From an uncultured Lachnospiraceae bacterium (GTDB taxonomy: Bacteria; Bacillota; Clostridia; Lachnospirales; Lachnospiraceae), in assembly GCA_947173495.1 (NCBI GenBank), contig CAMWFQ010000036.1:1-36226 (forward strand): 36,226 nucleotides of DNA, read 5' to 3'. Within the stretch, counting starts at the first letter, position 1. Each line of letters starts with the position of its first letter. A program made the position numbers and the translations under genes. The notes beneath the pieces were generated by a model that had not been told where the DNA came from, did not search any database, and saw only the letters and a program-made list of their open reading frames with translations. Below are positions 1-8,522 of the stretch, piece by piece.

Positions 1-53
1 ACCCGTGTTACCGCCGTGAAAGGGCGATGTCTTAACCGCTTGACCACGGAGCC
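1..53 (-). tRNA. tRNA-Glu (UUC), 3' end cut by the window edge
   Basis: Read on the minus strand, the segment starts GGCTCCGTGGTCAAGCGG, giving the acceptor 5' strand and D-arm. It continues through an anticodon arm whose loop CTTTCAC carries the anticodon TTC (complement of bases 18-20), then the variable region. The T-arm and acceptor 3' strand lie outside the window. The fold and anticodon identify a glutamate tRNA. A promoter is visible at 140-168, so it may head a tRNA operon running out of the window. Confidence 0.93.
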
Positions 54-139
54 TTGTTTATGGAAGAACGCTCCGCTCCTCCCTCATGACGGTCACTCCC
101 GCATACACCTGTGAGCCGGATAACGACCTGACGCAAATC

Positions 140-168
140 ATCTTACCATAAGTGAGAGCGTTTGGCAA
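140..168 (-). promoter_or_regulatory. sigma-A-type promoter of tRNA-Glu
   Basis: On the minus strand a -35 box TTGCCA (168-163) is followed by a 17-nt spacer and a -10 box TAAGAT (145-140). Transcription would start near 133, about 80 nt before the tRNA 5' end at 53. The spacing is ideal and no other gene on this strand could use it. Confidence 0.6.
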
Positions 169-218
169 GAGGGAAATTCTACTTTTCACGTTACTTTATC
201 ATGATTCGTTCCCACAGC

Positions 219-276
219 CAATGTCAGTAAATTAACTGTCCTCCCGGCGTCCGTTACCGTTAACTTACTGACATTG
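219..276. repeat. 18-bp inverted repeat with a 22-bp centre
   Basis: Arms at 219-236 and 259-276 are complementary with one mismatch. One arm reads CAATGTCAGTAAATTAAC. Neither side is followed by a T-run, so it is not a standard intrinsic terminator. It may be the remnant of a small mobile element or a protein-binding palindrome; the function is unknown. Confidence 0.55.
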
Positions 277-364
277 TTTCACCGCCCGGGAATGCGTATA
301 AATTGCGTATCCCGTGAGAATGATTCAGACGTGAGGGGCGGTCAGATGAAACGATTTCCAGCCA

Positions 365-1891
365 TCATTCCGCCTTCAACACAATCCCGTTTACCGCTTC
401 TATCAAATCTACCACATCGCTCCTTTTTACCAGGGCCGTGGGAACTCCGTCCACCACTGCAAGACATCTGTCTCCGTCATAGCGGTACAGAACAAGAGAA
501 ACCTCCGGATGCTTCTCGTTATGCAGATAAATCTTCAGGCTGATCTCCTCCTTCTGAGAGGGCTGCTCCGAGGTAAAGCTCTCCGCCCGCAGTGCGGTCA
601 GGGCGCTCTGAAAATTTTCGCTTTCCAGATTTTCTCCCCCGTAGTACCAGACCTTTTCCTCCTCCTCTTCCTCCCTTGTCAGGGTATAGCTGTTGCCCTC
701 TAACGTGATATCCGCCTGATAAATATCCTCCGCATCTGCATAGAATACTTCCTGATGACGCAGGTCATTGTAGGTATATTTCATCAGCGCCTCATATTCT
801 GCCTCCGTAATCCTATAAATAATTTGGGACTCTCCCACTCTGGCATAGGCCGCAGTCTCTTTTGCTCCTTTCTCTTCTGCGGATGCATCCTCCTGCGCCT
901 CTGCGTCTTCTGACGCTGCGGAATCCTGCTTCTGATCTTCTGATTTTCTTTCTTCGGGATCCCGGGCAACGCTCAGCACAAAGGCGTCCTTCTTTTCCTC
1001 TTCTCCTTCTTCCCTGCTGCTGTACTCTGCGGTGAGCGTCAGCTCCGGCTGATCAAGGCCATATTGGGACAATTCCTTATCTCCTGCATCATAAGATACA
1101 TAATCTGTCAGATTTAAATCCCTGAGAGTCTGCAGATAGCTTCTGACCCTCTCTGTATCCAGCGCAGGCTTTCCGCCCTCTTTTTCCGTAAAGTAAACGT
1201 CTCCTGCACAGTATGCTTCGTCACGCTCCTCATCGAAGACTATGGTATAGTTCTCCGCTCCTGCCAGTGTCAGCTCAGAGGCGTCCGTGAAATCAGGGAT
1301 TTCGTCGTGAAGAATCATATCGCTGAGCTTTGCATCAAATTCATCCAGGGGATCCTTTTTCACCAGATAAACATTCCCGCCGAAGTTGAAAGCTTCGGCA
1401 TTTTCGGCTCCGGTGTCTCCGCCTGCGGCTGATCCGTCTTCAGAGGATTCCTCTCTTATGGCCACATATCTCTGGGAATCCATGGTACTGTAATCACCCA
1501 GAAGGATTTCATAAGTATCCTCATCCGTCTCGATCCGGATCCGGCACAGGGGATTTTCCAGACCATACTGCCCGTAGTCCTCCACCTCTTCTATGACAAA
1601 GGCCGCTCCAAACTCCTGAAACTGCTCCAGCATCTCATTTATCTTCTTCTCGCTTACAGGAAAATTTTCATCCTCGTCGTAAGCCCATTTTTCGTCCCTG
1701 TGAAAAGAAAGCGTTTCCGATTCATATTCCCAGGAAAGAGCTTTCACATCCTCGCTGTTTAAAGTAAGGATGACCTGATCACTGTTTTTGATCTTTTCCT
1801 TATGCACTTCGTATTGACTGACGCCAATGGTGGAAAGGCATACCACCAGCAGGATCCCCGCCAGCAGACATAGTTTTTTAGACCGGCTCAT
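365..1891 (-). CDS. DUF4340 domain-containing membrane-anchored protein
   Basis: Last gene of a four-gene exporter operon (508 aa). An N-terminal hydrophobic segment (about residues 7-25) anchors it, and the rest should lie outside the membrane. The body has the DUF4340 pattern, with repeated units that include 'YGLENP' near residue 110 and 'YGLDQP' further on. DUF4340 proteins typically sit beside GldG-like proteins in GldA/F/G-type ABC systems; their biochemical role is not established. Residues about 290-345 form a Glu/Asp/Lys/Ala-rich low-complexity insert that is probably disordered. The start overlaps the upstream GldG-like gene by 14 nt, and the SD GGAGG lies inside that gene's end, so translation is probably coupled. 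Confidence 0.85.
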   Translation of the reverse strand: MSRSKKLCLLAGILLVVCLSTIGVSQYEVHKEKIKNSDQVILTLNSEDVKALSWEYESETLSFHRDEKWAYDEDENFPVSEKKINEMLEQFQEFGAAFVIEEVEDYGQYGLENPLCRIRIETDEDTYEILLGDYSTMDSQRYVAIREESSEDGSAAGGDTGAENAEAFNFGGNVYLVKKDPLDEFDAKLSDMILHDEIPDFTDASELTLAGAENYTIVFDEERDEAYCAGDVYFTEKEGGKPALDTERVRSYLQTLRDLNLTDYVSYDAGDKELSQYGLDQPELTLTAEYSSREEGEEEKKDAFVLSVARDPEERKSEDQKQDSAASEDAEAQEDASAEEKGAKETAAYARVGESQIIYRITEAEYEALMKYTYNDLRHQEVFYADAEDIYQADITLEGNSYTLTREEEEEEKVWYYGGENLESENFQSALTALRAESFTSEQPSQKEEISLKIYLHNEKHPEVSLVLYRYDGDRCLAVVDGVPTALVKRSDVVDLIEAVNGIVLKAE

Positions 1892-3329
1892 TTTGTCGCC
1901 TCCTTCTTACAACCACATAAATTCCCACAGCCACAAATACCAGCGGAAATACACCGATCATCAGTACCTTCAAAAGAGAGGCTGCGGAATCGCTGATGGT
2001 AAGATAATTATAGTTTAAGGATTTGCTGCGGATCGCCACTGCTTCTCTTTCTCCTGTCAGGGAGGATAATGCATTCATGGCCAGATCCAGATTGGCTCCG
2101 GAAGAATAAGCATTATAAAGCTCATTCAGAAAATCGGAGGAGGAAATCCAGATCATCTGTCCCTCGTTTCCGCAGTCAATGGAAAGGGCTGCTGCGAATG
2201 GTCCTTCTATATCGCCTTCCTCTTTTTCATAAGTGGAAAGGGCAAAGCCGTCTGTTTTGCTGAAGGCCGACTCCGATGTGGTCAGCAGCTCTGTCACAGC
2301 GGTGTTATTCTCGTCCTGAACCTTCAATCCCTGGGCAATGGGCACGATGGTATAATAATGCTCCTCGATCAAAGGATCCGTCACCTCACTTCCGGCAATA
2401 TCCGGGAGCAGGATATACGGTTCCTGAAATGCAAAATGCTCTCTGTCCGCTTCCACTACGATCCCTTCCACAGCTTCCACACCGTAATCCGCTAAAAGCG
2501 CATAAAGATTTTCCAGTGTACCGTTTTCCGTAGGACCTGCCAGGACCATCAGCTTTCCGCCCTCTGAAACATAGTCTGACAGAATCGTCTTTTCTTTTTC
2601 GGATATATCACTGGAAGGCGCATAAATCAGAACACAGTCCGCTTCCTCTGAGACCGTATCCTCGTTCAGCAGGGAAAAAGATGTCAGTTCCATATTTTCC
2701 CTCTCGATCTGGCTTCGGAAGGTCTCCGGAAGCTCTGCTTCCCCGTGCCCCTCCAGCAGGTAAACCTGGGGCAGCTCTTCGCTCACCACATAGTCAATGG
2801 CCGATGTGATGGCTCCTTCTCCATCAAAGGAAACATCATAGCCGTAGGCGGCCATATCCGCTTCATACAGGTAAATATCATCATAGCCGATGAACCGGTT
2901 CCGCTCTCCGCATTCTACCACCAGACTGTTATTCATAACCTCCTCTGACGTATACTGGGAGGCAAATGTGGGATAAACATCCGGATTTTTCTTCACGACC
3001 TCTATATGATCAGAGAGGCTCTCATATTTGCTCAGCAGGTTTTCGATTACCTCATCCTCCTGATCCGCCTGTACGATCCAGTAAATCGTCACATCCTTCT
3101 CCAGGGCGTTTACCACAGCCTTGGTATTGCTCGTTATGGAAAACAGTCTGGTGACACTGATATCATAGCGTGTCAGATTTGCCGGCAATACCGATGCAAA
3201 TACATTGATCACGATCAGAATTGCCAGTACAATGACTGTAATCGCCAGAGAATATGATCCTCCCTTAAGCGCAATGGCGCCAGTTACTCCTTTCTTTTCT
3301 ACCTTCTTATCAGGCATAAACCCGTTCAT
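1878..3329 (-). CDS. GldG-like ABC transporter auxiliary protein
   Basis: 483 aa. A membrane segment at about 28-48 is followed by a large extracytoplasmic domain of the GldG/ABC_transp_aux type, including 'YLLEGHGEAELPE' and 'ADCVLIYAPSSDISEKE'. A second membrane segment lies near the C-terminus (about 452-474) before a short Arg-rich tail. This arrangement matches GldG-family proteins that partner GldF permeases; the Bacteroidetes relatives act in gliding, but Firmicute members have no such role and their substrate is unknown. The start at 3329 has SD AGGAGG 8 nt upstream. The ATG overlaps the TGA of the permease gene, and the end overlaps the DUF4340 gene, so all are probably made from one message. 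Confidence 0.85.
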   Translation of the reverse strand: MNGFMPDKKVEKKGVTGAIALKGGSYSLAITVIVLAILIVINVFASVLPANLTRYDISVTRLFSITSNTKAVVNALEKDVTIYWIVQADQEDEVIENLLSKYESLSDHIEVVKKNPDVYPTFASQYTSEEVMNNSLVVECGERNRFIGYDDIYLYEADMAAYGYDVSFDGEGAITSAIDYVVSEELPQVYLLEGHGEAELPETFRSQIERENMELTSFSLLNEDTVSEEADCVLIYAPSSDISEKEKTILSDYVSEGGKLMVLAGPTENGTLENLYALLADYGVEAVEGIVVEADREHFAFQEPYILLPDIAGSEVTDPLIEEHYYTIVPIAQGLKVQDENNTAVTELLTTSESAFSKTDGFALSTYEKEEGDIEGPFAAALSIDCGNEGQMIWISSSDFLNELYNAYSSGANLDLAMNALSSLTGEREAVAIRSKSLNYNYLTISDSAASLLKVLMIGVFPLVFVAVGIYVVVRRRRQNEPV

Positions 3330-4192
3330 CAGTTGTACCTCCTTTTCTCAAGCGACTGAACCGACAAAAATAAGAAAAAAATGATTACAGTCACGTAATA
3401 AACAAGAGAGGTCAGATCAAATACCCCGTTTACAAACGTGTAAAACTGTTCAAAAAGAGACAATCTGGTCATGATATCCGGCAAAAGTCCTTCCAATTTT
3501 GAGCTGTCCGCCAGATACAGCGCACCAACAGCCAGAATCAGCAGAATGCTGACCCCAAAGGCCAGATTATCATTCCGGGTCATGTACCGGATCACAAAAC
3601 CAATCGCTGCTGCGATCACAAGCAGTGCGATGACCGTTCCAAACGCGGTGGCGGAAACATGTTCGGCCAGACTGACACTGTAATAATTAAGCAGAATCAC
3701 CGGTATGGCAATTCCGGCTGCAAAGCCCTGATTTTCCGTCAGAGAGGAAATAAAGGTCCCCACAGCGATCAGCGCTGCTCCCAGAAGGAAGAACGCCAGA
3801 AGCGAACCATAGGCCGCCGGCAGATAAACCTCTCCAAACCTGGCAAAGATCAGCGGATACAGGGCGATTACACTAAGAGGCACCAGATATACCACCAAAA
3901 GCGCCAGATACTTTCCTGTTACGATTTGCCATGTTTTAATGGGAAGAGAATATAAAAGCTGATCGGTTTTCAGCTTTCTCTCCTCCGCGATCACCCGCAT
4001 CGTCAGAATTGGAATAATGACCACGAATCCCAGACATACAAAGCGCAGCACATACTCGAAATTAGCCACCGCCGACTGAATGTTATAAAGCATAGAGCCA
4101 ATCCCCACAAACACCAGCAGAAATGCGGAGAAAATATAGGCTGTCAGAGAATGAAAATAGCCGGATAGTTCATGCTTCCATATTGCTGTCAT
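3329..4192 (-). CDS. ABC-2 type (GldF-like) permease
   Basis: 287 aa with six predicted membrane segments: about 18-38, 51-69, a pair within 95-145, and the remainder toward the C-terminus. The signature 'MRVIAEERKLKTDQLLYSLPIK' region after the second helix is the typical ABC-2/GldF motif, where the cytoplasmic loop meets the ATPase; only its character is used here. The gene starts inside the end of the ATPase gene (23-nt overlap) and ends on the start codon of the GldG-like gene, which points to tight translational coupling. It should form the exporter channel with the ATPase at 4170-5240. Substrate unknown. Confidence 0.87.
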   Translation of the reverse strand: MTAIWKHELSGYFHSLTAYIFSAFLLVFVGIGSMLYNIQSAVANFEYVLRFVCLGFVVIIPILTMRVIAEERKLKTDQLLYSLPIKTWQIVTGKYLALLVVYLVPLSVIALYPLIFARFGEVYLPAAYGSLLAFFLLGAALIAVGTFISSLTENQGFAAGIAIPVILLNYYSVSLAEHVSATAFGTVIALLVIAAAIGFVIRYMTRNDNLAFGVSILLILAVGALYLADSSKLEGLLPDIMTRLSLFEQFYTFVNGVFDLTSLVYYVTVIIFFLFLSVQSLEKRRYN

Positions 4193-5240
4193 CTGCGTTC
4201 ACCTCACTTTCCGCCGTTTTCTCAGAGGCCTCTTTTTTCTCTGCAGGTCTCTGTTCATTTTCAGCTTCCTTCCCGGCAGGCTCCTGCGGCATTTCCTGCA
4301 GAGCCTCTCCTTCCGTAAGCTCTATAAATACGTCCTCCAGATTGGCCTTCCTGGATGACAGTTCCAGAATCGCCTTTTTTCTGTCCGCAAATGCAAAGAA
4401 CAGCTGGCGGCATATTTCCCGGGGCTTTTCATGATCCACCTTTACCGATACCCTGGACAATGCTTCTTCCTGCACGCTGCATTCCCATTCCGTAATCTGA
4501 CTGATCCCTGAGAGGATCTCCTCCGTCTCTTCCTTCCCCGCTTCTGTCAGAAAATCGATCTCATTGGAGGAGCGCAGAAGCGTTTCCAGATTTTCCGGTG
4601 AATCAAAGGCCTGCAGCTTTCCATGGGCAATGATCAAAACCTTCTCGCAGATCGCCTGAACCTCCGAGAGAATATGGGAGCTTAAAATAACCGTGTGCTT
4701 CTCCCCCAGCTGCCGGATCAGGTCCCGAATCTCAATGATTTGAATCGGATCAAGTCCCACCGTAGGCTCATCCAGGATGATCACCTTCGGATTTCCAAGA
4801 AGCGCCTGGGCAATCCCTACTCTCTGTCGATATCCCTTCGACAGAGTGGCGATCAGGCGGTTTTTTACATCTTCGATTTTTGTCTGCTCTATCACCTCTC
4901 CGATCTGTGTAGCCAGTTCTCTTCCTTTCAGCCCTTTGGCCCTGCCCACAAACCGCAGATACTCCGCAGGCGTTTCATTCATGTAAAGAGGCGGCTGTTC
5001 CGGAAGATAACCGATCAGCCTCTTGGCCTTTTCCGGTTCCTCAAAAATATCACAGCCGCCTATTTTTACCTTTCCTTCCGTTGCGGAAAGGCAGCCGGTC
5101 ATAATGTTCATGGTGGTTGATTTTCCGGCGCCGTTGGGCCCCAGAAAACCATATACATGCCCCTCTCCAATCTCAAAGGACAAATCGCTCACCGCCATGA
5201 AATCACCGTAACATTTTGTCAAATGCTCCACTGTTATCAT
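4170..5240 (-). CDS. ABC transporter ATP-binding protein (GldA/CcmA-like)
   Basis: Energises the exporter encoded by the next three genes. Walker A GPNGAGKST, Q-loop region 'GYLPEQPPL', signature LSKGYRQRVGIAQAL, Walker B VIILDEPTVGLDP and H-loop SSHILSE are all present and intact. The C-terminus carries an extra regulatory domain and a Glu/Ala-rich tail of about 45 residues that is probably disordered. I place the start at 5240 (MITVEHLTKCYG, 356 aa) because AGGAGG lies 7 nt upstream. A longer reading to 5288 has no good ribosome binding site. Promoter elements lie at 5331-5366. Confidence 0.92.
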   Translation of the reverse strand: MITVEHLTKCYGDFMAVSDLSFEIGEGHVYGFLGPNGAGKSTTMNIMTGCLSATEGKVKIGGCDIFEEPEKAKRLIGYLPEQPPLYMNETPAEYLRFVGRAKGLKGRELATQIGEVIEQTKIEDVKNRLIATLSKGYRQRVGIAQALLGNPKVIILDEPTVGLDPIQIIEIRDLIRQLGEKHTVILSSHILSEVQAICEKVLIIAHGKLQAFDSPENLETLLRSSNEIDFLTEAGKEETEEILSGISQITEWECSVQEEALSRVSVKVDHEKPREICRQLFFAFADRKKAILELSSRKANLEDVFIELTEGEALQEMPQEPAGKEAENEQRPAEKKEASEKTAESEVNADDSNMEA

Positions 5241-5301
5241 CGCAAACCTCCTGTTTTCAGCTCTGTTATGAAATACTTGTTTTCCCATCAGCAGCTATCG
5301 T

Positions 5302-5325
5302 AAACGACAAAATGATCTGTCGTTT
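5302..5325. promoter_or_regulatory. 8-bp inverted repeat at the exporter transcription start
   Basis: AAACGACA at 5302-5309 and TGTCGTTT at 5318-5325 are perfect complements with an 8-bp spacer. The repeat lies just downstream of the -10 box at 5331-5336, so it covers the expected start of transcription or the first part of the leader. It could be an operator or a 5' hairpin. Confidence 0.4.
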
Positions 5326-5330
5326 GCTCT

Positions 5331-5366
5331 ATCATAAGAGGCTTACCTGAAATGTACTTGAAATGA
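5331..5366 (-). promoter_or_regulatory. exporter operon promoter with an 11-bp direct repeat
   Basis: On the minus strand a -10 box TATGAT (5336-5331) has no good -35 box. Instead two 11-bp units, TCATTTCAAGT and ACATTTCAGGT (5366-5356 and 5355-5345), sit directly over the -35 region. Tandem half-sites at one helical turn overlapping a weak -35 are the usual layout for OmpR/PhoB-family activators. The regulator at 6631-7308 is the obvious candidate. Binding is inferred. Confidence 0.5.
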
Positions 5367-5413
5367 TCTGTGAAAATTCTGCGAACAATTCAGATATGAA
5401 AAAGATAAAAAGA

Positions 5414-6637
5414 CTAAATAAGTACCCTGAAAAGAATCTGATTTTTATCTGGACTCTCAGCCGTGATTCTTCCACCGTGAGCTTCCGCAATGGCCTGGGC
5501 CATGGAAAGACCGATCCCTGTGCCGCCGGTATTGGCGGAGCGGGACTCATCCGGCCGGTAAAAACGATCAAACCAGCGCTCCGGATCCGCATCCTCCATA
5601 AGATGGCAGGTATTAAACACCTCCAGGCAGATTTTATTGTATCTGCGGTAAACTCTCAGCCGAATTTCTCCCCCTTCCTCTGAATATCTCACCGCATTGT
5701 CCAGCAGAATAGAAATCATCTGCCGGATGGTATTCTGATCCCCTAAAAGAACCATCCCTTCCTCTATTTGCTGGGTATACTGCTTTCCGCACGCCTTCGC
5801 CAGCGCGGCAAAGGGCTCCGCCGCTTCCCATGCGGCATCACTGAGAGAAAATATGCTTTTTTCCGGGAAGGGCTGTTCCTCGTCCAACCGTGAAAGCGCC
5901 ACAAGATCATTAACCAACCGGGTCAATCTCGCCGTCTGCTTACGGATATTTTCGATCCATTCATTTTCCTCTGTCTCCATGGCCGCGATATCCGCACTGG
6001 TGGCAATGGACGTCAGCGGCGTTTTCAGCTCATGGCCGGCATCTGTGATAAACCGCTTCTGCCGCTCAATATTCCTCACATAGGGTGCAATGGCTCTTTT
6101 GGAAAAAAGCACGATCAGCCCGAAAACTCCCAGCAGACTCACCAGGGCAATGGCCAGGGATACCTTCAGCAGAGACCGGACAAATTTCTGTTCTCCGGAC
6201 ACGTCCAGAAAGATGATAGTCGTACCCGCTTCCTCCTGATTCACTGCATACCGGTATTCTTTATAGCTTCCCTTTGTCCTGTGTTCGGAGAGCACCTTAT
6301 CCGCGTATTTCCGGATGGTATCCTCATCCACCGAAATATGATCCTTAAAGATCAGAACCATATCCCCCTCCCGGTCATAATGCACCACAAAAAAGCGGGT
6401 GGTAAAATCCACTTCCGCTCCGATTGCCCAGGGCATTTCCGATATCATCAGAATACTTCCTGCAGGCCGCGCCATCCTCAGACGTTCATATTCCAGAATC
6501 CCGGCAAGGGTATCATCCTCTCTTTTCGTAGTAATGGAGTAATTGAGAAAATTAATGCCGGTCACCAGCAAAAGCATCACCGTCCCGAAGGCCGTCATTG
6601 CAGCAATAATAAAACGCCATCTTAACTTCTTCAGCAT
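5414..6637 (-). CDS. sensor histidine kinase (HisKA/HATPase)
   Basis: 407 aa. Two membrane helices (about 8-30 and 157-178) enclose an extracytoplasmic sensor domain of about 125 residues. HisKA follows with the phospho-accepting His202 in 'DAGHELKTPLTSI'. The ATPase domain has the N-box 'LLDNAVRYS' and G-box 'GTGIGLSMAQAI'. No clear HAMP domain is visible between helix 2 and HisKA. It starts inside the end of the response regulator gene (7-nt overlap) and sits directly upstream of the exporter operon on the same strand. It probably senses whatever the GldA-like exporter handles. Confidence 0.92.
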   Translation of the reverse strand: MLKKLRWRFIIAAMTAFGTVMLLLVTGINFLNYSITTKREDDTLAGILEYERLRMARPAGSILMISEMPWAIGAEVDFTTRFFVVHYDREGDMVLIFKDHISVDEDTIRKYADKVLSEHRTKGSYKEYRYAVNQEEAGTTIIFLDVSGEQKFVRSLLKVSLAIALVSLLGVFGLIVLFSKRAIAPYVRNIERQKRFITDAGHELKTPLTSIATSADIAAMETEENEWIENIRKQTARLTRLVNDLVALSRLDEEQPFPEKSIFSLSDAAWEAAEPFAALAKACGKQYTQQIEEGMVLLGDQNTIRQMISILLDNAVRYSEEGGEIRLRVYRRYNKICLEVFNTCHLMEDADPERWFDRFYRPDESRSANTGGTGIGLSMAQAIAEAHGGRITAESPDKNQILFRVLI

Positions 6638-7308
6638 GCATTTTCCTCCAGCGAATACCCCGCTCCCCGGGCCGTTCTTATCTCAATATCCGCTCCCAGC
6701 ATTTTCAGTTTTTTCCGCACGAATCCCACATAAGTCCACACCACATCCATCTCTGCCTCCGAGTCCTTTCCCCAGACCCTCTCCATCAAATGCTCTGTGG
6801 AAAACACAAACCTGGGATGCCGCATGAACAGCTCCATCAGCTGATATTCTTTATTATTGAGCCGTACTGACCTGCCCCTGCAGGAAAGCTCATAACAGTT
6901 GCAGTCCAACGCTGTATTGCCAAAACGCAGAACATTGTCTGTATAACCGCTGTTTCTGCGGGCAAGGGCTTTCACTCTGGCAATAAATTCCCGGGTAGCA
7001 AAGGGCTTGGGCAGATAATCGTCCGCTCCTGCCTCCAGCCCTGTCACTCTGTCCTCTATTTCTCCCTTTGCCGTGAGCATCATCACCGGAATCCCCGCTC
7101 CCTCCCCTCTTATCCGGGAGAGCACCTCCATTCCGTTCATGCCGGGCATCATGATATCCAGCACCAGCACATCATATTCCGTGCTGTGGAGATAGTCCAG
7201 AGCTTCCGTACCACTGTGAACGATGTCAACGGAAAACCTGCTTTTCTCCAGCAGATATTTCAGCCCTCTGGCCAGCTCCACCTCATCCTCCGCAATCAAA
7301 ACACGCAT
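6631..7308 (-). CDS. OmpR-family response regulator
   Basis: 225 aa from the preferred start. The receiver domain has the acidic pair 'EDE' (8-10), phospho-acceptor Asp51 in 'VLDIMMPGMNG', and Lys in 'LPKPF'. The C-terminal winged helix (about 125-222) ends in 'VRKKLKMLG...IRTARGAGY', which is typical of OmpR/PhoB proteins. The start at 7308 has AAGGAG 9 nt upstream, inside the longer frame; the alternative Met at 7329 lacks an SD. It is co-transcribed with the kinase and probably activates the exporter promoter at 5331-5366. Confidence 0.93.
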   Translation of the reverse strand: MRVLIAEDEVELARGLKYLLEKSRFSVDIVHSGTEALDYLHSTEYDVLVLDIMMPGMNGMEVLSRIRGEGAGIPVMMLTAKGEIEDRVTGLEAGADDYLPKPFATREFIARVKALARRNSGYTDNVLRFGNTALDCNCYELSCRGRSVRLNNKEYQLMELFMRHPRFVFSTEHLMERVWGKDSEAEMDVVWTYVGFVRKKLKMLGADIEIRTARGAGYSLEENAC

Positions 7309-7440
7309 GCTCCCATTCTCCTTCTTCATTGCTGTTCACGGTCTGAGAGCCGCGGACAGCAGCCTTTCTTCCCCGATCCTCCGGCAGGGCGTCCGGCTTC
7401 TGTCGCGGCTTTCCTGCCGTTTCCGGCAAAGTCTACGGAT

Positions 7441-8412
7441 TCACCGCGTCTGAGGCTTCGTCTCCTCAATCCTGTCAAATAATTCCGCGCATGCCATGGT
7501 ATCCTTCCAAGGAACGACGCTGCTCTGTGTCTTTTGCCCACGGATGCAGCGGATGCATTCTTCAATCTCATAGGTAAAGCCGTTTTGGGTTTCCTGATCC
7601 CGGAAATACTCCGTCAGCTCTCCCTTTTCGTCATACAGGAAACATTCGGAGGCTGCATGGGGGCGGGGAAGGACGATCTTTCCCCATCTGCCGTAAAGAA
7701 TCATTTGATCCTCCATTCGGGTCACAAAGCTGGTCGCCAGATCCGCCAGGGTATGTTCAAACTGAATCGATATATGGTTGTTGGTATCCACGCCGCTCTC
7801 CCCCCAGGCGGCCGAAACATCCATCTTTTTTATTTCCTGATCCAGAATAAAGGTGGTCAGCTCATAGGCATATACCGTTATGTCCTTTGCCGCACCGCCT
7901 CCCAGATCCGGGTTAAAATACCGATTTTCTTTATCCTCCGGCGCCACAAAGCCAATGGAAAGCTGTGAGATCTCAGGCCTTCCGATCTTTCCTTCCGCCA
8001 CCCAGCTTCTGACCTTCAAAACTGCCGGCAAAAACCTGCTCCACAATGCTTCCATCACAAAGACGCCCTCTTCCTCTGCCGCCCGGAAAACCTCCCCGGC
8101 TTCTTTGCTGTTCCGGAACATAGCCTTCTCACACAGCACCGGAATTTTATGCCTGATGCACATCATAGAAAGACGGTAGTGGTCATTAGGGGTCACCGCA
8201 ATATACGCGCAGTCCGGCGTTTCTGTCTGCAGCATCTCCTCGTAGCTGTCATAATATTTTCTGATCCCGTTCTTCTCTGCAAATGCCGCCGCCCGCCCGC
8301 TGCTCTTGCTGGCCACTGCGCACACCTCACAGTTCTCCACTAAGGAAACAGCTCCGCAGAATTTCGCTCCTATTTTAGCCGCTCCCAGAATTGCAAAACG
8401 AAATTTGCTCAT
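7441..8412 (-). CDS. Gfo/Idh/MocA-family NAD(P)-dependent oxidoreductase
   Basis: 323 aa. The N-terminal Rossmann fold starts 'FAILGAAKIGAKF'. The cofactor/catalytic strand reads 'VLCEKAMF', where most family members have EKP; EKA occurs in the dihydrodiol/xylose dehydrogenase branch, as does the later 'VMEALWSRFLPA'. The C-terminal half has 'GGGAAKDITVYAYEL', equivalent to the family's GG.L.D.G.Y segment. It probably oxidises or reduces a sugar or cyclitol; the exact substrate cannot be read. ATG at 8412 has GGAAG 7 nt upstream and is preferred over a GTG at 8430. It lies downstream of ddh on the same strand with a 110-nt gap. Confidence 0.86.
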   Translation of the reverse strand: MSKFRFAILGAAKIGAKFCGAVSLVENCEVCAVASKSSGRAAAFAEKNGIRKYYDSYEEMLQTETPDCAYIAVTPNDHYRLSMMCIRHKIPVLCEKAMFRNSKEAGEVFRAAEEEGVFVMEALWSRFLPAVLKVRSWVAEGKIGRPEISQLSIGFVAPEDKENRYFNPDLGGGAAKDITVYAYELTTFILDQEIKKMDVSAAWGESGVDTNNHISIQFEHTLADLATSFVTRMEDQMILYGRWGKIVLPRPHAASECFLYDEKGELTEYFRDQETQNGFTYEIEECIRCIRGQKTQSSVVPWKDTMACAELFDRIEETKPQTR

Positions 8413-8447
8413 TTCTTTCTTCCTTTCCACATTTGCCTTTTATATGG

Positions 8448-8480
8448 GAAGCGTCATACTATTTCCCCTTATGACGTTTC
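8448..8480. promoter_or_regulatory. 11-bp inverted repeat upstream of the Gfo/Idh gene
   Basis: GAAGCGTCATA (8448-8458) and TATGACGTTTC (8470-8480) are complementary apart from one position. The repeat lies 36-68 nt before the ATG at 8412. It has no T-run, so an operator is more likely than a terminator. No regulator gene is adjacent. Confidence 0.4.
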
Positions 8481-8522
8481 CTGCACTCCTGCTACGTACA
8501 AACGCAAAGTTTTAACGTTTGC

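Larger units (their letters stand above)
54..364. other. gene-free stretch between tRNA-Glu and the exporter operon
   Basis: No convincing coding region is visible on either strand. The stretch holds the minus-strand promoter of the tRNA gene (140-168) and an 18-bp inverted repeat (219-276). The exporter operon ends at 365. I see no clear T-tailed terminator for that operon here. Confidence 0.6.

Noticed and set aside
784-969. Basic open frame opposite-phase within the DUF4340 gene
   Set aside because: It is produced by the Glu/Asp/Ala-rich low-complexity insert read in another frame; no SD.
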